From NCBI GenBank assembly GCA_007693335.1, contig REDU01000145.1, positions 1 to 51,020 of the forward strand: 51,020 nt of DNA, written 5' to 3'. Below, piece after piece: positions 33,374-42,944 of the stretch (positions are counted from its first letter, which is position 1; each line of letters begins with the position of its first letter). The position numbers were made by a program, and so were the translations under genes. The stretch comes from Ilumatobacter sp. (GTDB taxonomy: Bacteria > Actinomycetota > Acidimicrobiia > Acidimicrobiales > Ilumatobacteraceae). Below the pieces are notes generated by a model. The model had not been told where the DNA came from and did no database searches. It saw only the letters and a list, made by a program, of their open reading frames with translations.

Positions 33374-34061
33374 TCTGGGGATCGAGACCGCCACCGCGCA
33401 GGTGAGCGTGGCCGTCGGTGGGCACGAGGGGGTCATCGGCTTGTTCGAGGTCGCGCGCGGGCGACGGCACGCCGAGATCCTCGCGCCCGCCATCGAGTTC
33501 GTGTTGCGGCAGGCCGACATCGAGCTCACCGAGCTCGGCGTGATCGCGGTCGACACCGGCCCCGGGCTGTTCACCGGCATGCGGGTCGGCCTGGCATCGG
33601 CCAAGGCCCTCGCCCAGGCGCTGCGCATCCCGATGATCGGCATCAGCTCGCTCGATCTGCTCGCCTTCCCGTGCCGTCACAGCGATCGCGTCGTGGTGCC
33701 GGTGATCGACGCCCGCAGAGGTGAGGTGTTCTGGTCGATGTACCGGCAGGTGCCGGGTGGTCTCCAGCAGGTGGCGCCGCCCACGGTCGGGCCCGTCGAC
33801 GAGTTGGTGGCCGATCTGCTCGCCCGCAGCCAGGAGGTGCTCTGCGTGGGCGACGGCGCCCACCGCTACCGGGAGGAGATCATCGAGGGCTACCACTGCG
33901 AGATCGGCGGCGACGAGCATCCGTCGGCGGCGCCGCTGGTCCAGCTCGCCCACGCCCGGGCACTCAGGGAGGACTGGGTCAACCCCAGGGAGATCCACGC
34001 CGTGTACCTGCGGGCACCCGATGCCCAGATCAACTGGGCCACGCGGGAGCGGCGCGAGTGA
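33366..34061 (+). CDS. tsaB: tRNA threonylcarbamoyladenosine biosynthesis protein TsaB
   Basis: A 231-residue ASKHA-fold protein that scaffolds TsaD in the t6A complex. Begins MLILGIETATAQVSVAVGG, with V-D-T-G-P-G-L-F-T-G-M-R-V-G-L-A-S-A-K-A-L-A-Q and P-V-I-D-A-R-R-G-E-V-F-W. The start is the last ATG of a fourfold tandem repeat and lacks a clear ribosome-binding site. Overlaps rimI by GTGA. Confidence 0.94.
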   Translation: MLILGIETATAQVSVAVGGHEGVIGLFEVARGRRHAEILAPAIEFVLRQADIELTELGVIAVDTGPGLFTGMRVGLASAKALAQALRIPMIGISSLDLLAFPCRHSDRVVVPVIDARRGEVFWSMYRQVPGGLQQVAPPTVGPVDELVADLLARSQEVLCVGDGAHRYREEIIEGYHCEIGGDEHPSAAPLVQLAHARALREDWVNPREIHAVYLRAPDAQINWATRERRE

Positions 34062-34606
34062 GCGTGTTGGCGAGGTTCCTCCAGCGGGCGCCGGGCGACG
34101 AACTCGTGATCGAGCCGATGCGACGCCGTCATCTCGGCCAGGTGCTCCCCATCGAGCAGGCGGCCTATCCCATGTCGTGGTCCCGCACGGTGTTCGAGAG
34201 CGAACTCGACCAGGTGCGTGGCGGCACGCGCGAGTACCTGGTGGCCCGTCAGGGGCGCACCGTGGTGGGGTACGCCGGTCTCTGGATCGTTCCCGATCCC
34301 GATGGCGCGCAGGCCCACATCACGAACGTGGCCGTCGACCCGTCGTCTCGCCGCTCGGGCGTCGCGACGGCCCTGCTGGTCGAGCTCGCTCGCCGGGCGA
34401 TCGGCCGCGGGTGCGTGTCGTGGACGCTCGAGGTGCGGCAGTCGAGTACGGGCGCCCAGGAGCTGTACCGCTCGTTCGGCTTCGCGCCGGCCGGTGTGCG
34501 CACCCGGTACTACGAGAACTCCGAGGACGCGATCGTCATGTGGTGCCACGACATCCACCTGCCCGACTACCGGGCCCGACTCGAGGAGCTGGCGTGCGAG
34601 ACCTGA
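34058..34606 (+). CDS. rimI: Ribosomal-protein-alanine N-acetyltransferase, RimI-like (GNAT)
   Basis: A 182-residue GNAT acetyltransferase. The acetyl-CoA loop is R-R-S-G-V-A-T-A-L-L after I-T-N-V-A-V-D-P, and L-E-V-R-Q-S-S-T-G-A-Q-E-L-Y-R-S-F-G-F and R-T-R-Y-Y are RimI signatures. RimI acetylates the N-terminus of bS18 in E. coli. Position between tsaB and tsaD is the standard one. GTG start overlapping the tsaB stop; about 20 residues precede the domain. Confidence 0.92.
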   Translation: MSVLARFLQRAPGDELVIEPMRRRHLGQVLPIEQAAYPMSWSRTVFESELDQVRGGTREYLVARQGRTVVGYAGLWIVPDPDGAQAHITNVAVDPSSRRSGVATALLVELARRAIGRGCVSWTLEVRQSSTGAQELYRSFGFAPAGVRTRYYENSEDAIVMWCHDIHLPDYRARLEELACET

Positions 34607-35634
34607 AGCGTGAACCGATCGTGCCGGGTCCCGACACGCTCGTGCTCGGTATCGAGACGAGCTGTGACGAGACCGCTGCAGCACTGGTGATGGGCGGCGC
34701 CGACGTTCTGTCGAGCGTGGTGTCGAGCCAGGTCGACCTGCACGCCGACTTCGGCGGGGTGGTGCCCGAGATCGCGAGCCGTGCCCACCTCGACGTGCTC
34801 AATCCGGTGGTGGCCCGGGCGATCGTCGAGGCCGGTGTCGACGAGCCCCGCATCGACGCGATCGCCTGCACGGTCGGCCCCGGCCTGATCGGCGCGCTGC
34901 TCGTGGGGGTGTCGGCGGCGAAGGCATTCGCCCTGGCGTGGGACGTGCCGTTCGTGGCCGTCAACCACATGGAGGCGCACCTGTACGCCGCATTCCTCGA
35001 GGACCCCACGCTCGAGTTCCCGCTCGTGGTCCTCCTGGTGTCGGGCGGTCACACGATGCTCGTCGAGATGCGGGGTCACGGCGACTACACCATGCTCGGG
35101 CAGACCATCGACGACGCCGCCGGTGAGGCGTTCGACAAGGTGGCCCGCTACCTCGACCTCGGCTATCCCGGCGGTCCCGCCATCGACCGGGCGGCGCTCG
35201 ACGGCGACCCCGAGGCGATCCGCTTCCCCCGGGCGATGATCGACGTCGGCCTCGACGTGAGCTTCAGCGGGCTCAAGACCTCGGTCATCAATCACGTGCG
35301 CAGGCATCCCGACGTGTCGTCGGCCGATGTGGCCGCCTCGTTCCAGGCGGCGGTGGTGGATGTCCTGGTCACCAAGGCCCGGCGTGCCGCGGCCCAGGTG
35401 GGCGCCACGGGCATCGCGCTCGGCGGCGGTGTGGCGGCCAACTCGCTGCTGCGCGAGGAGCTCCTGGGCGCGTGTGCCACCGACGGGCTCCAGGGCTTCC
35501 TGCCGAGCCGTGCGATGTGCACCGACAACGCCGCGATGATCGCGGCGGCCGGCTGGTACCGCCTCGGCAGTGACGGTCCGAGTCCCCTCGACACCGGCGC
35601 CCACCCCAACCTCCGCCTCCCCCTCCGCGCCTGA
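34594..35634 (+). CDS. tsaD: tRNA N6-adenosine threonylcarbamoyltransferase TsaD
   Basis: A 346-residue enzyme transferring the threonylcarbamoyl group to A37 of ANN-decoding tRNAs. L-V-L-G-I-E-T-S-C-D-E-T opens the fold. Metal ligands His125 and His129 are in N-H-M-E-A-H-L-Y-A, with the third at M-C-T-D-N-A-A-M-I-A. G-G-V-A-A-N-S-L-L-R precedes it. GTG 34594 is favoured because GAGGAG lies six bases upstream, though it overlaps rimI by 13 bp; GTG 34621 is the alternative. Confidence 0.95.
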   Translation: MRDLKREPIVPGPDTLVLGIETSCDETAAALVMGGADVLSSVVSSQVDLHADFGGVVPEIASRAHLDVLNPVVARAIVEAGVDEPRIDAIACTVGPGLIGALLVGVSAAKAFALAWDVPFVAVNHMEAHLYAAFLEDPTLEFPLVVLLVSGGHTMLVEMRGHGDYTMLGQTIDDAAGEAFDKVARYLDLGYPGGPAIDRAALDGDPEAIRFPRAMIDVGLDVSFSGLKTSVINHVRRHPDVSSADVAASFQAAVVDVLVTKARRAAAQVGATGIALGGGVAANSLLREELLGACATDGLQGFLPSRAMCTDNAAMIAAAGWYRLGSDGPSPLDTGAHPNLRLPLRA

Positions 35635-35646
35635 TCCGGTCGGCGG

Positions 35647-35652
35647 TACCGT
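35647..35652 (+). promoter_or_regulatory. -10 element for leaderless dus gene (TACCGT)
   Basis: TACCGT ends 7 nt before ATG 35660 and begins 12 bp after the tsaD stop, supporting that ATG over upstream in-frame starts inside tsaD. Confidence 0.45.
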
Positions 35653-35659
35653 CTGGGGG

Positions 35660-36811
35660 ATGAGTGGGCGGCTGGGACTGCGGATCGGCGGGTACCAGCC
35701 GGCCGCGCCCGTGGTGCTCGCGCCGATGGCGGGTGTGACCAACGCGGCGTTCCGGGCGGTGTGTCGGTCGTTCGCCCCCGATCTCGTGTACGTGAACGAG
35801 ATGGTGATGGCCACCGCCGTGGTGTACCGCAACGACAAGACCCGCCGGATGATGACGTTCGCCCCCGACGAACGGCCCCGCAGTCTGCAGCTCTACGGCA
35901 GCGACCCGGTCATGCTCGGTCGGGCGGTGGACCAACTCTGCGACGAGGGAGCGGTCGACCACGTCGATCTGAACTTCGGGTGTCCAGCGGCCAAGGTGAC
36001 CCGCAAGGGTGGGGGAGCGGCCGTGCCCGCCCGCCCGAACCTGCTGCGTGAGATCCTGCGGGCGGCAGTGCGTGCTGCGAGCCCCTACGGCGTGCCCGTG
36101 ACCGCCAAGTTCCGGATGGGTCTCCGCGACGACCTCCTGACCCACCGTCGCACCGGTGAGATCGCGGCCGAGGAGGGTGTGACGTGGATCGCCCTCCACG
36201 CTCGTACCGCCGAGCAGCACTACTCCGGCGAGGCCCGGTGGGACGCGATCGCCGAGCTCAAACAGGCCGTGCCGGGCATCCCGGTGCTCGGCAACGGCGA
36301 CATCTGGGAGGCCGCCGACGCGGTGGCGATGATGGAGGCCACGGGTTGTGACGGTGTGGTGATCGGTCGCGGCTGCCTGGGTCGCCCGTGGTTGTTCGCC
36401 GACCTGGCCGATGCGATGTCGGGTCGTGAGGTGCGCCCGGCCCCGGCCCTGGGCACCGCGATGGCCGTGATGGCCGACCACGCCCGTCGACTGGTCGACC
36501 ACTTCGACGGACACGGTGGAGAGGATCTCGCGATGCGCGACTTCCGAAAGCACACGTCGTGGTACCTCACCGGCTACCCGGTGGGGTCGGAGGCCCGTCG
36601 TCGTTTCTCGATGGTGTCGACGTTGACCGAGCTGGAGGACCTGGTCGCTGCCCTCGACCCCACGGCCGAACTCGTCGAGGGCGGCGAGCGCATCAAGCGC
36701 GGCCACACGAACGGACCACGGAAGGTGTCACTGCCCGACGGCTTCCTCGATCGTCTCGACGCCGGCGATGTACCCGACGACGACTCGGTCATGGCCGTCT
36801 CCGGTGGGTGA
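35660..36811 (+). CDS. dusB: tRNA-dihydrouridine synthase (DusB family)
   Basis: A 383-residue FMN enzyme reducing uridines in tRNA. The TIM barrel starts P-V-V-L-A-P-M-A-G-V-T-N-A-A-F-R. The catalytic acid is Cys108 in V-D-L-N-F-G-C-P-A, followed by K-V-T-R-K-G-G-G-A-A. V-T-A-K-F-R-M-G, I-A-L-H-A-R-T and G-N-G-D-I-W line the FMN site, and V-V-I-G-R-G-C-L-G-R-P-W-L-F ends the barrel. The C-terminal helical domain R-K-H-T-S-W-Y-L-T-G-Y holds tRNA. Confidence 0.92.
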   Translation: MSGRLGLRIGGYQPAAPVVLAPMAGVTNAAFRAVCRSFAPDLVYVNEMVMATAVVYRNDKTRRMMTFAPDERPRSLQLYGSDPVMLGRAVDQLCDEGAVDHVDLNFGCPAAKVTRKGGGAAVPARPNLLREILRAAVRAASPYGVPVTAKFRMGLRDDLLTHRRTGEIAAEEGVTWIALHARTAEQHYSGEARWDAIAELKQAVPGIPVLGNGDIWEAADAVAMMEATGCDGVVIGRGCLGRPWLFADLADAMSGREVRPAPALGTAMAVMADHARRLVDHFDGHGGEDLAMRDFRKHTSWYLTGYPVGSEARRRFSMVSTLTELEDLVAALDPTAELVEGGERIKRGHTNGPRKVSLPDGFLDRLDAGDVPDDDSVMAVSGG

Positions 36812-37394
36812 GCGGGCGGATCCACCGGTGCCGGTCCTCCTGGCATCGTCGTCGCCGCGCCGCCGCGATCTGCTCGCCGCTCTGGGTGTCGCCTTCGAGG
36901 TGGTGTCGCCCGATGTGGACGAGACCCGTCGGTCCGGTGAGGACGCGATCGCCTACGTGACCCGGGTCGCGCTCGACAAGGTGGCGGCCGTGGAGTCGCC
37001 CGCGGCGGTGCTGGCGATCGCGGCCGACACCACGGTGGAGGTCGACGGTCACGTGCTCGAGAAGCCGAGCGACGACGACGACGCCCGCCGGATGCTCCGA
37101 TCGTTGTCGGCCAGCACCCACCGGGTGCACACCGCGATGGCGCTGCGGTTCGGCGGCCGGATCGACCACGAGGTGGTGACCACCGACGTGACCTTCGTGG
37201 CGCTCACCCCGGCCGTGATCGACTGGTACGTGGCCACCGGCGAGCCGATGGGGAAAGCGGGTGCCTACGCGCTGCAGGGTGCCGGCGGTGCGCTGGTCGA
37301 CCGGGTGGACGGCAGCGTGACGAACGTGATCGGCCTCCCCGTCGCGCAGCTGCTCGCGCTGGCGGCCCGTCTGGGCCGCCCGCTCATCGGCTGA
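36804..37394 (+). CDS. maf: Maf-like nucleoside triphosphate pyrophosphatase
   Basis: The Maf family hydrolyses non-canonical or modified NTPs to NMP and pyrophosphate. L-L-A-S-S-S-P-R-R-R-D-L-L and the S-P-D-V-D-E segment form the N-terminal motif. A-A-D-T-T-V-E-V-D-G carries the catalytic Asp, and K-A-G-A-Y-A-L-Q-G-A-G-G and N-V-I-G-L-P follow. GTG 36804 (196 aa, overlapping dus by 8 bp) or GTG 36828 (188 aa) are both possible; the shorter begins just before the first strand. The 3' end overlaps the convergent DUF202 gene by 11 bp. Confidence 0.9.
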   Translation: MGERADPPVPVLLASSSPRRRDLLAALGVAFEVVSPDVDETRRSGEDAIAYVTRVALDKVAAVESPAAVLAIAADTTVEVDGHVLEKPSDDDDARRMLRSLSASTHRVHTAMALRFGGRIDHEVVTTDVTFVALTPAVIDWYVATGEPMGKAGAYALQGAGGALVDRVDGSVTNVIGLPVAQLLALAARLGRPLIG

Positions 37395-37737
37395 GCAGCA
37401 CGAACACCGACAGCGCGAGCGCGGCGCCGGTGCCGATGGTGGTCGCGATGCCCACCACCCAGGCCGCTCGGGGGTTGGTCGGGTTGATCCCGTCGCGGAG
37501 CGGGCCGTGGAGGTCCTCGTAGTGCCGCCCGGCCCACGCGAGCAGCGCACCGCCGAACGCCACCTGCACGATGCCGACCACGCCGAACAGCGGCGCGCCG
37601 TCCTGCGCCGCCCAGCGTCCGAGGAGGGCGCCCGCCACCATCGTGGCGATGGCCGTGCGTTCCCAGGCCAGCGCGGTGCGCTCGTGCTGGAGTCCGGCGT
37701 CGAACGAGGTGGCCGGTCTGGACGCGCCCGGACTCAT
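37384..37737 (-). CDS. DUF202 membrane protein
   Basis: A 117-residue protein with three hydrophobic segments. The DUF202 signature H-E-R-T-A-L-A-W-E-R-T-A-I-A (residues about 18-31) precedes the first helix. DUF202 proteins are small inner-membrane proteins of unknown function. ATGA overlap with the upstream gene of the same family shows the two are translated together. Confidence 0.85.
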   Translation of the reverse strand: MSPGASRPATSFDAGLQHERTALAWERTAIATMVAGALLGRWAAQDGAPLFGVVGIVQVAFGGALLAWAGRHYEDLHGPLRDGINPTNPRAAWVVGIATTIGTGAALALSVFVLLSR

Positions 37738-38105
37738 CGTGCGGCATCCACCACGAACAACACCACGGCGGCCACGGCGAACAGGGCGATGGCGTAGGCG
37801 ACCACCTGGGGCAGCCGTGACGGCGGGAGGGGCTCACCGAGGCGCATGGCCACCTCCGATCGGTACCACCGGCGGAACGACGTGGCGGCGGTGAAGAACC
37901 CCAGCGCCAAGAGCGCGAGGCCGAGTGCCTCCGAACCGAGCGCGTCGGGCAGCAGGTGGATCGCGGCCAGACCGCCGGCGGCCAGGGCCAGCGCCGTGCG
38001 GAGCCAGGCGAGGAACGTGCGCTCGTTCGCGAGGGTGAACCGGTAGTCGGGGTCGTCGCCCACCGCACGGGGATCGGAGCGTCGGCGGGAGTCCGGACGG
38101 GGCAC
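37734..38105 (-). CDS. DUF202 / YidH-like membrane protein
   Basis: A 123-residue protein with three predicted helices and the motif L-A-N-E-R-T-F-L-A-W-L-R-T-A-L-A typical of YidH. About 25 charged residues precede it. It pairs with the following DUF202 gene, as yidH/yidG-like tandems do elsewhere. GTG 38105 has a TAACGT -10 six nt upstream. Divergent from groES; the 129-bp gap carries the heat-shock operators. Confidence 0.85.
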   Translation of the reverse strand: MPRPDSRRRSDPRAVGDDPDYRFTLANERTFLAWLRTALALAAGGLAAIHLLPDALGSEALGLALLALGFFTAATSFRRWYRSEVAMRLGEPLPPSRLPQVVAYAIALFAVAAVVLFVVDAAR

Positions 38106-38111
38106 GGGAGC

Positions 38112-38117
38112 ACGTTA
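38112..38117 (-). promoter_or_regulatory. -10 element for leaderless YidH-like gene (TAACGT)
   Basis: On the minus strand TAACGT ends 6 nt before GTG 38105. It lies five bases from the first CIRCE-like half-site at 38122, so HrcA bound there could also affect this promoter. Confidence 0.4.
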
Positions 38118-38121
38118 TCCG

Positions 38122-38148
38122 TTGGCACTCTCTCGGTCCGGTTGCTAA
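38122..38148 (+). promoter_or_regulatory. CIRCE-like operator 1 (degenerate) before groES
   Basis: TTGGCACTC (38122-38130), 9 bp, GGTTGCTAA (38140-38148). The left arm is 8/9 and the right arm 7/9 identical to the CIRCE consensus TTAGCACTC-N9-GAGTGCTAA, the HrcA site. The right arm contains TTGCTA, a possible -35 with TAACCT (38166-38171) 17 bp downstream as -10. Confidence 0.65.
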
Positions 38149-38170
38149 CGGGGCGCTCGGTGACGTAACC

Positions 38171-38197
38171 TTGGCACTCGCACGAGTCGAGTGCTAA
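38171..38197 (+). promoter_or_regulatory. CIRCE operator 2 (near-perfect) before groES
   Basis: TTGGCACTC (38171-38179), N9, GAGTGCTAA (38189-38197): one mismatch to the 18 conserved CIRCE positions. HrcA would bind here and repress groESL until heat stress. It lies 37 bp before the groES ATG, over the likely transcription start, and 49 bp from operator 1. Confidence 0.88.
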
Positions 38198-38234
38198 TCG
38201 CCACTGCAACACACCCAACGGAGGGTATGCACCA

Positions 38235-38528
38235 ATGAATCTGAAGCCGCTGGATGACCGAATCGTCGTCAAGCCCAACGAGGCCGAGGAGCGGACTGCG
38301 TCCGGTCTCGTCATCCCCGACACCGCCAAGGAGAAGCCGCAGCAGGGATCCGTCCTCGCCGTCGGCCCCGGCAAGCGCTCCGACCAGAGCGGTGAGCTGA
38401 TCCCGATGGACGTCAGTGTGGGCGACACCGTCCTGTACTCGAAGTACGGCGGCACCGAGATCACGGTGGACGGTGACGACCTGTTGGTCCTCTCCGCCCG
38501 CGACGTGCTCGCGATCGTCGAGAAGTGA
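38235..38528 (+). CDS. groES: Co-chaperonin GroES
   Basis: A 97-residue protein, [20 protein letters not shown], with the mobile loop [18 protein letters not shown] that contacts GroEL and the C-terminal [11 protein letters not shown]. It caps the GroEL chamber. GGAGG lies ahead of the ATG. Regulated by the two CIRCE-like sites upstream. Confidence 0.97.
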   Translation: MNLKPLDDRIVVKPNEAEERTASGLVIPDTAKEKPQQGSVLAVGPGKRSDQSGELIPMDVSVGDTVLYSKYGGTEITVDGDDLLVLSARDVLAIVEK

Positions 38529-38536
38529 GGCACTGA

Positions 38537-40180
<1,644 letters not shown>

Positions 40181-40251
40181 TCACCCCCGCGATCGAACGC
40201 TGATCGCGGAATATCTGGACGGGACCATCGGTTTCCACCGGTATCCCCCCG

Positions 40252-40281
40252 ACGACCCCGGGCCCAACGGCCCGGGGTCGT
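40252..40281 (+). terminator. Rho-independent terminator after groEL
   Basis: ACGACCCCGGGCC (40252-40264) and GGCCCGGGGTCGT (40269-40281) make a perfect 13-bp stem with loop CAAC, followed by the T-rich GTTCGTTCTC. It is the clearest intrinsic terminator in the window. Confidence 0.85.
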
Positions 40282-40303
40282 GTTCGTTCTCGGGGCGTCT
40301 CGC

Positions 40304-40309
40304 TAGCGT
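40304..40309 (+). promoter_or_regulatory. -10 element for leaderless membrane-protein gene (TAGCGT)
   Basis: TAGCGT ends 7 nt before ATG 40317 and lies 22 bp after the groEL terminator, supporting ATG 40317 over the in-frame GTG at 40308. Confidence 0.45.
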
Positions 40310-40316
40310 GCGGTCC

Positions 40317-40799
40317 ATGGCAGAGGGGTCGCGGCGAGCCGAGCGGGCGCGGCGTCCGTTCTGGCTGCACCAGGCCGCCGAGTACCTGCTGGGCATCGTC
40401 CTCGTGATGCAGGGCCTGCAGATGCCCGAGCCGGTGGTCCCGGCCGTGGCCGGGGTGATCGTCATGCTCAACGCGGCGACGGCCAAGGGGCCGCTCGGTG
40501 CGTTCCGTGTGGCAGGTCGGCGTGCCCATCGCATCGCTGATCTGGCGGTGCTCGCGTTCCTCGTGCTGGCCGCCGTCCAGCCGTTCGTGTCGGCCGATGC
40601 TGCCAGTCGCGGCATCGTGCTCGTGATCGCCGGCGTGTTGGCCGTGGTCTGGTACTACACCGACTTCGCCGAGCGTCCCGAACGGGTGAAGCGGCGCGAC
40701 GCCCGTGCCGGACCGCGCAGCGAGCAGGTCGGCCGGTCGGCCGGCCGCGCCGCCGGCCACTTCGTGAGCGACTGGAAGAAGCGGAACCAGGATGGGTGA
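40317..40799 (+). CDS. Small membrane protein of unknown function
   Basis: A 160-residue protein, not recognised. A basic N-terminus (A-E-G-S-R-R-A-E-R-A-R-R-P-F) is followed by four hydrophobic segments: about 22-38, 43-52, 75-91 and 99-116 with W-Y-Y-T. A basic cytoplasmic tail ends V-S-D-W-K-K-R-N-Q-D-G. It overlaps the Nudix gene by 8 bp and probably forms an operon with it. Codon use matches its neighbours. Confidence 0.75.
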   Translation: MAEGSRRAERARRPFWLHQAAEYLLGIVLVMQGLQMPEPVVPAVAGVIVMLNAATAKGPLGAFRVAGRRAHRIADLAVLAFLVLAAVQPFVSADAASRGIVLVIAGVLAVVWYYTDFAERPERVKRRDARAGPRSEQVGRSAGRAAGHFVSDWKKRNQDG

Positions 40800-41490
40800 C
40801 CCGGATGGGTCACCCTGGGTCGTGAATCCACCGGTCGGCCGCGGTCGGCAGGTCATCCCGCGCCCGGCTGAGTGGTCGCCGGGTCCGCCGGCGGCCTGGC
40901 GGTCGCTCGATCCGTCGTCGGCCGACGAGCTGGCGACCGTGGTGCCCCCGGAGGAGCGTCCGTTGGCCCCCGCGTTCCCCGGCGCCCGTCCCTCGGCGGT
41001 GCTGTTGGTGCTGGCCGACGGCCCGGTCGGGCCCGAGGTGCTGCTCACGAAGCGCTCGGAGCTGATGCGCCACCACCGCGGCGAGATCAGCTTCCCCGGC
41101 GGACGCATGGACCCGGGTGAGACACCGGTGCAGACGGCGCTGCGCGAGGCGCACGAGGAGGTCGGTCTCGATCCGGCCGCCGTGCGTCCGAGAGGTGAAC
41201 TCGAGCACCTCAACACCGTCGTGAGTCGCAGCTACATCGTGCCCATCGTGGCCACGCTCGCCGAGCGGGTCGACCTGACGCCGGCCAGCCCCGAGGTCGA
41301 TCGGGTGCTGTGGGTGCCCGTGCGATCGCTCACCACGGGCGATCGCTACCGCTCCGAGCGCTGGGGCCGTCCACCCACCGATCGCCTGATCCACTTCTTC
41401 GAGCTCGACGACGAGACCGTGTGGGGCGCCACCGCCCACCTCCTCGCCGTCCTGCTCGCCGCCGCCGCCGGGGTCTCTTCGGAGAGGTGA
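40792..41490 (+). CDS. Nudix hydrolase, CoA pyrophosphatase-like
   Basis: A 232-residue protein. The Nudix box G-G-R-M-D-P-G-E-T-P-V-Q-T-A-L-R-E-A-H-E-E-V-G (103-125) fits G-x5-E-x7-REUxEExGU. It is preceded by K-R-S-E-L-M-R-H-H-R-G-E-I-S-F-P-G-G, the combination seen in NUDT7/8-type CoA diphosphatases. About 60 Pro-rich N-terminal residues are extra. It would cleave CoA or a related dinucleotide. The stop codon lies in the left arm of a shared terminator. Confidence 0.88.
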   Translation: MGDPDGSPWVVNPPVGRGRQVIPRPAEWSPGPPAAWRSLDPSSADELATVVPPEERPLAPAFPGARPSAVLLVLADGPVGPEVLLTKRSELMRHHRGEISFPGGRMDPGETPVQTALREAHEEVGLDPAAVRPRGELEHLNTVVSRSYIVPIVATLAERVDLTPASPEVDRVLWVPVRSLTTGDRYRSERWGRPPTDRLIHFFELDDETVWGATAHLLAVLLAAAAGVSSER

Positions 41491-41526
41491 CAGGCCCGGC
41501 TGTCGCCGTGACAGACCGGCCTGTCA
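41488..41526. terminator. Bidirectional terminator formed by the two convergent stop codons
   Basis: TGACAGGCCCGGCTGTC (41488-41504) and GACAGACCGGCCTGTCA (41510-41526) pair at 15 of 17 positions around a 5-nt loop. The first three bases are the Nudix TGA stop and the last three the TGA stop (as TCA) of the minus-strand decarboxylase. Confidence 0.8.
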
Positions 41527-42927
41527 GATCGTCGAACGGAGCAGGTCCCAGGCGGCGGCCACGTGGCGGGCCTCGGTCGTGCGGGCTCCGATCGAGACAC
41601 GGAGCACGGGGTGGCCGTCGAGCACGGTGCGGGTGAACAGGGCCCCGCCGCTCGCGTTGGCGCGCTCGATCCAGGCGTCGGTGGCGGCATCTCCCTCCAC
41701 CAGTCGGAGGCACAGCAGATTGAGCGGATGCGGGGCGACGATCTCGAACCGGTCGTCCGCTCGCACCCAGCCCGCCAGCTCCTGGGTGAGACCCAGGTGG
41801 CGACGGATCATCGAGCGGAACGACTCGACGCCGTCGAGCCGGATCGCGAACCACAGCTTCAGCGCCCGGAACCGGCGCCCCAGTGGGATCTGCCAGTCGC
41901 GCAGGTCGGGGACCGCGCCGGTCTCCGCCGCCGTGGTCCGCAGGTACTCCGGCAGGATGCTCAGCGCTCCGAGCAGGGCGACACGGTCGGCGGTCCAGTA
42001 GAGATCGCAGTCGAACCCGACGCCCATCCACTTGTGCGGGTTGGTGCAGTAGCTGTCGGCCAGCTCCACGCCGTCGTTCACCCACCGGAGCTCCGGCGCC
42101 AGCGCGGCGATTCCCATCATCGCGGCGTCCACGTGGAGCCACACGTCGCGATCACGGCAGATCGGCCCGAGCTCGAGTGTCGGGTCGAATGCACCCGACG
42201 ACGTGGTGCCGTGGGTGGAGCACACGAAGAACGGCACGAGCCCGGCGGCGAGGTCGGCATCGATCGCCTCGGCGAGGGCATCGGGGCGCATCGCGAACGA
42301 CTCGTCGTGGGCCACCGTGCGGATCCTGTCGGTGCCGATCCCGGCGATGCGGAGCCCCTTCTCGATGCTCGAATGGGCCTGCGAGGTGGCGTAGGCGACC
42401 AACCTGGTGGTGTCGCCCGTCGCGTTGACGGTGCCCCCGGTGGCCCGCCAGCGAGCCGAGAGGATCGCGACCAGCGTGGCCTCGCTGGCCGAGCCCTGGA
42501 TGACACCGCCGCCCGTCCCGCTGGTGGAGCGGAACCGTTCGGGGAGGCCCAGCAGCTCCTGCATCCAGTCGAGCATCAGCACCTCGACCTCGGTGCACGC
42601 CGGTGAGGTGGCCCAGCTCATCCCCTGTACGCCCAGGCCGGCGGTGAGCAGGTCGGCGAGGATCGACGGGTACGAGGTGTTGGCGGGGAAGTAGGCGAAG
42701 AACGACGGGTGCTGCCAGTGGGTGAGGCCGGGAACGATCACCCGGTCGAGGTCGTCCATCAGCGCCGGCCACGGTTCCGGAGCGGTCGGTGGGTGTTCGG
42801 CCAGCGCGGCACGGACATCGCCGGGCGCGGCGGAACTCGTCACCGGACGCTGCTCGACCGTCTCGAGGTACTCGGCGATGCGATCGATCAGCTCGCGGCC
42901 GCGTGCTCGGAACTCGTCGGGGGTCAC
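41524..42927 (-). CDS. PLP-dependent group II amino-acid decarboxylase (aromatic amino-acid decarboxylase family)
   Basis: A 467-residue decarboxylase. The PLP lysine is about Lys299 in T-N-P-H-K-W-M-G, the ring-stacking His in S-Q-A-H-S-S (about 185), and the PLP Asp in L-H-V-D-A-A-M-M-G (about 267). P-S-F-F-A-Y-F-P-A-N and W-A-T-S-P-A-C-T-E-V-E match DOPA/tryptophan/tyrosine decarboxylases, so an aromatic amine product is plausible but not provable. GTG 42927 is chosen because TACAGT ends 7 nt upstream; an ATG at 42954 would lie before that promoter. Confidence 0.88.
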   Translation of the reverse strand: MTPDEFRARGRELIDRIAEYLETVEQRPVTSSAAPGDVRAALAEHPPTAPEPWPALMDDLDRVIVPGLTHWQHPSFFAYFPANTSYPSILADLLTAGLGVQGMSWATSPACTEVEVLMLDWMQELLGLPERFRSTSGTGGGVIQGSASEATLVAILSARWRATGGTVNATGDTTRLVAYATSQAHSSIEKGLRIAGIGTDRIRTVAHDESFAMRPDALAEAIDADLAAGLVPFFVCSTHGTTSSGAFDPTLELGPICRDRDVWLHVDAAMMGIAALAPELRWVNDGVELADSYCTNPHKWMGVGFDCDLYWTADRVALLGALSILPEYLRTTAAETGAVPDLRDWQIPLGRRFRALKLWFAIRLDGVESFRSMIRRHLGLTQELAGWVRADDRFEIVAPHPLNLLCLRLVEGDAATDAWIERANASGGALFTRTVLDGHPVLRVSIGARTTEARHVAAAWDLLRSTI

Positions 42928-42934
42928 GGTCCCG

Positions 42935-42940
42935 ACTGTA
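42935..42940 (-). promoter_or_regulatory. -10 element for the decarboxylase (TACAGT)
   Basis: On the minus strand TACAGT ends 7 nt before GTG 42927. It shares two base pairs with the opposing -10 at 42939-42944. Confidence 0.5.
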
Positions 42941-42944
42941 CGGT
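42939..42944 (+). promoter_or_regulatory. -10 element for the epoxide-hydrolase-like gene (TACGGT)
   Basis: TACGGT ends 8 nt before ATG 42953. Its TA is the complement of the TA of the opposing element, making ACTGTACGGT one bidirectional core. Confidence 0.5.
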
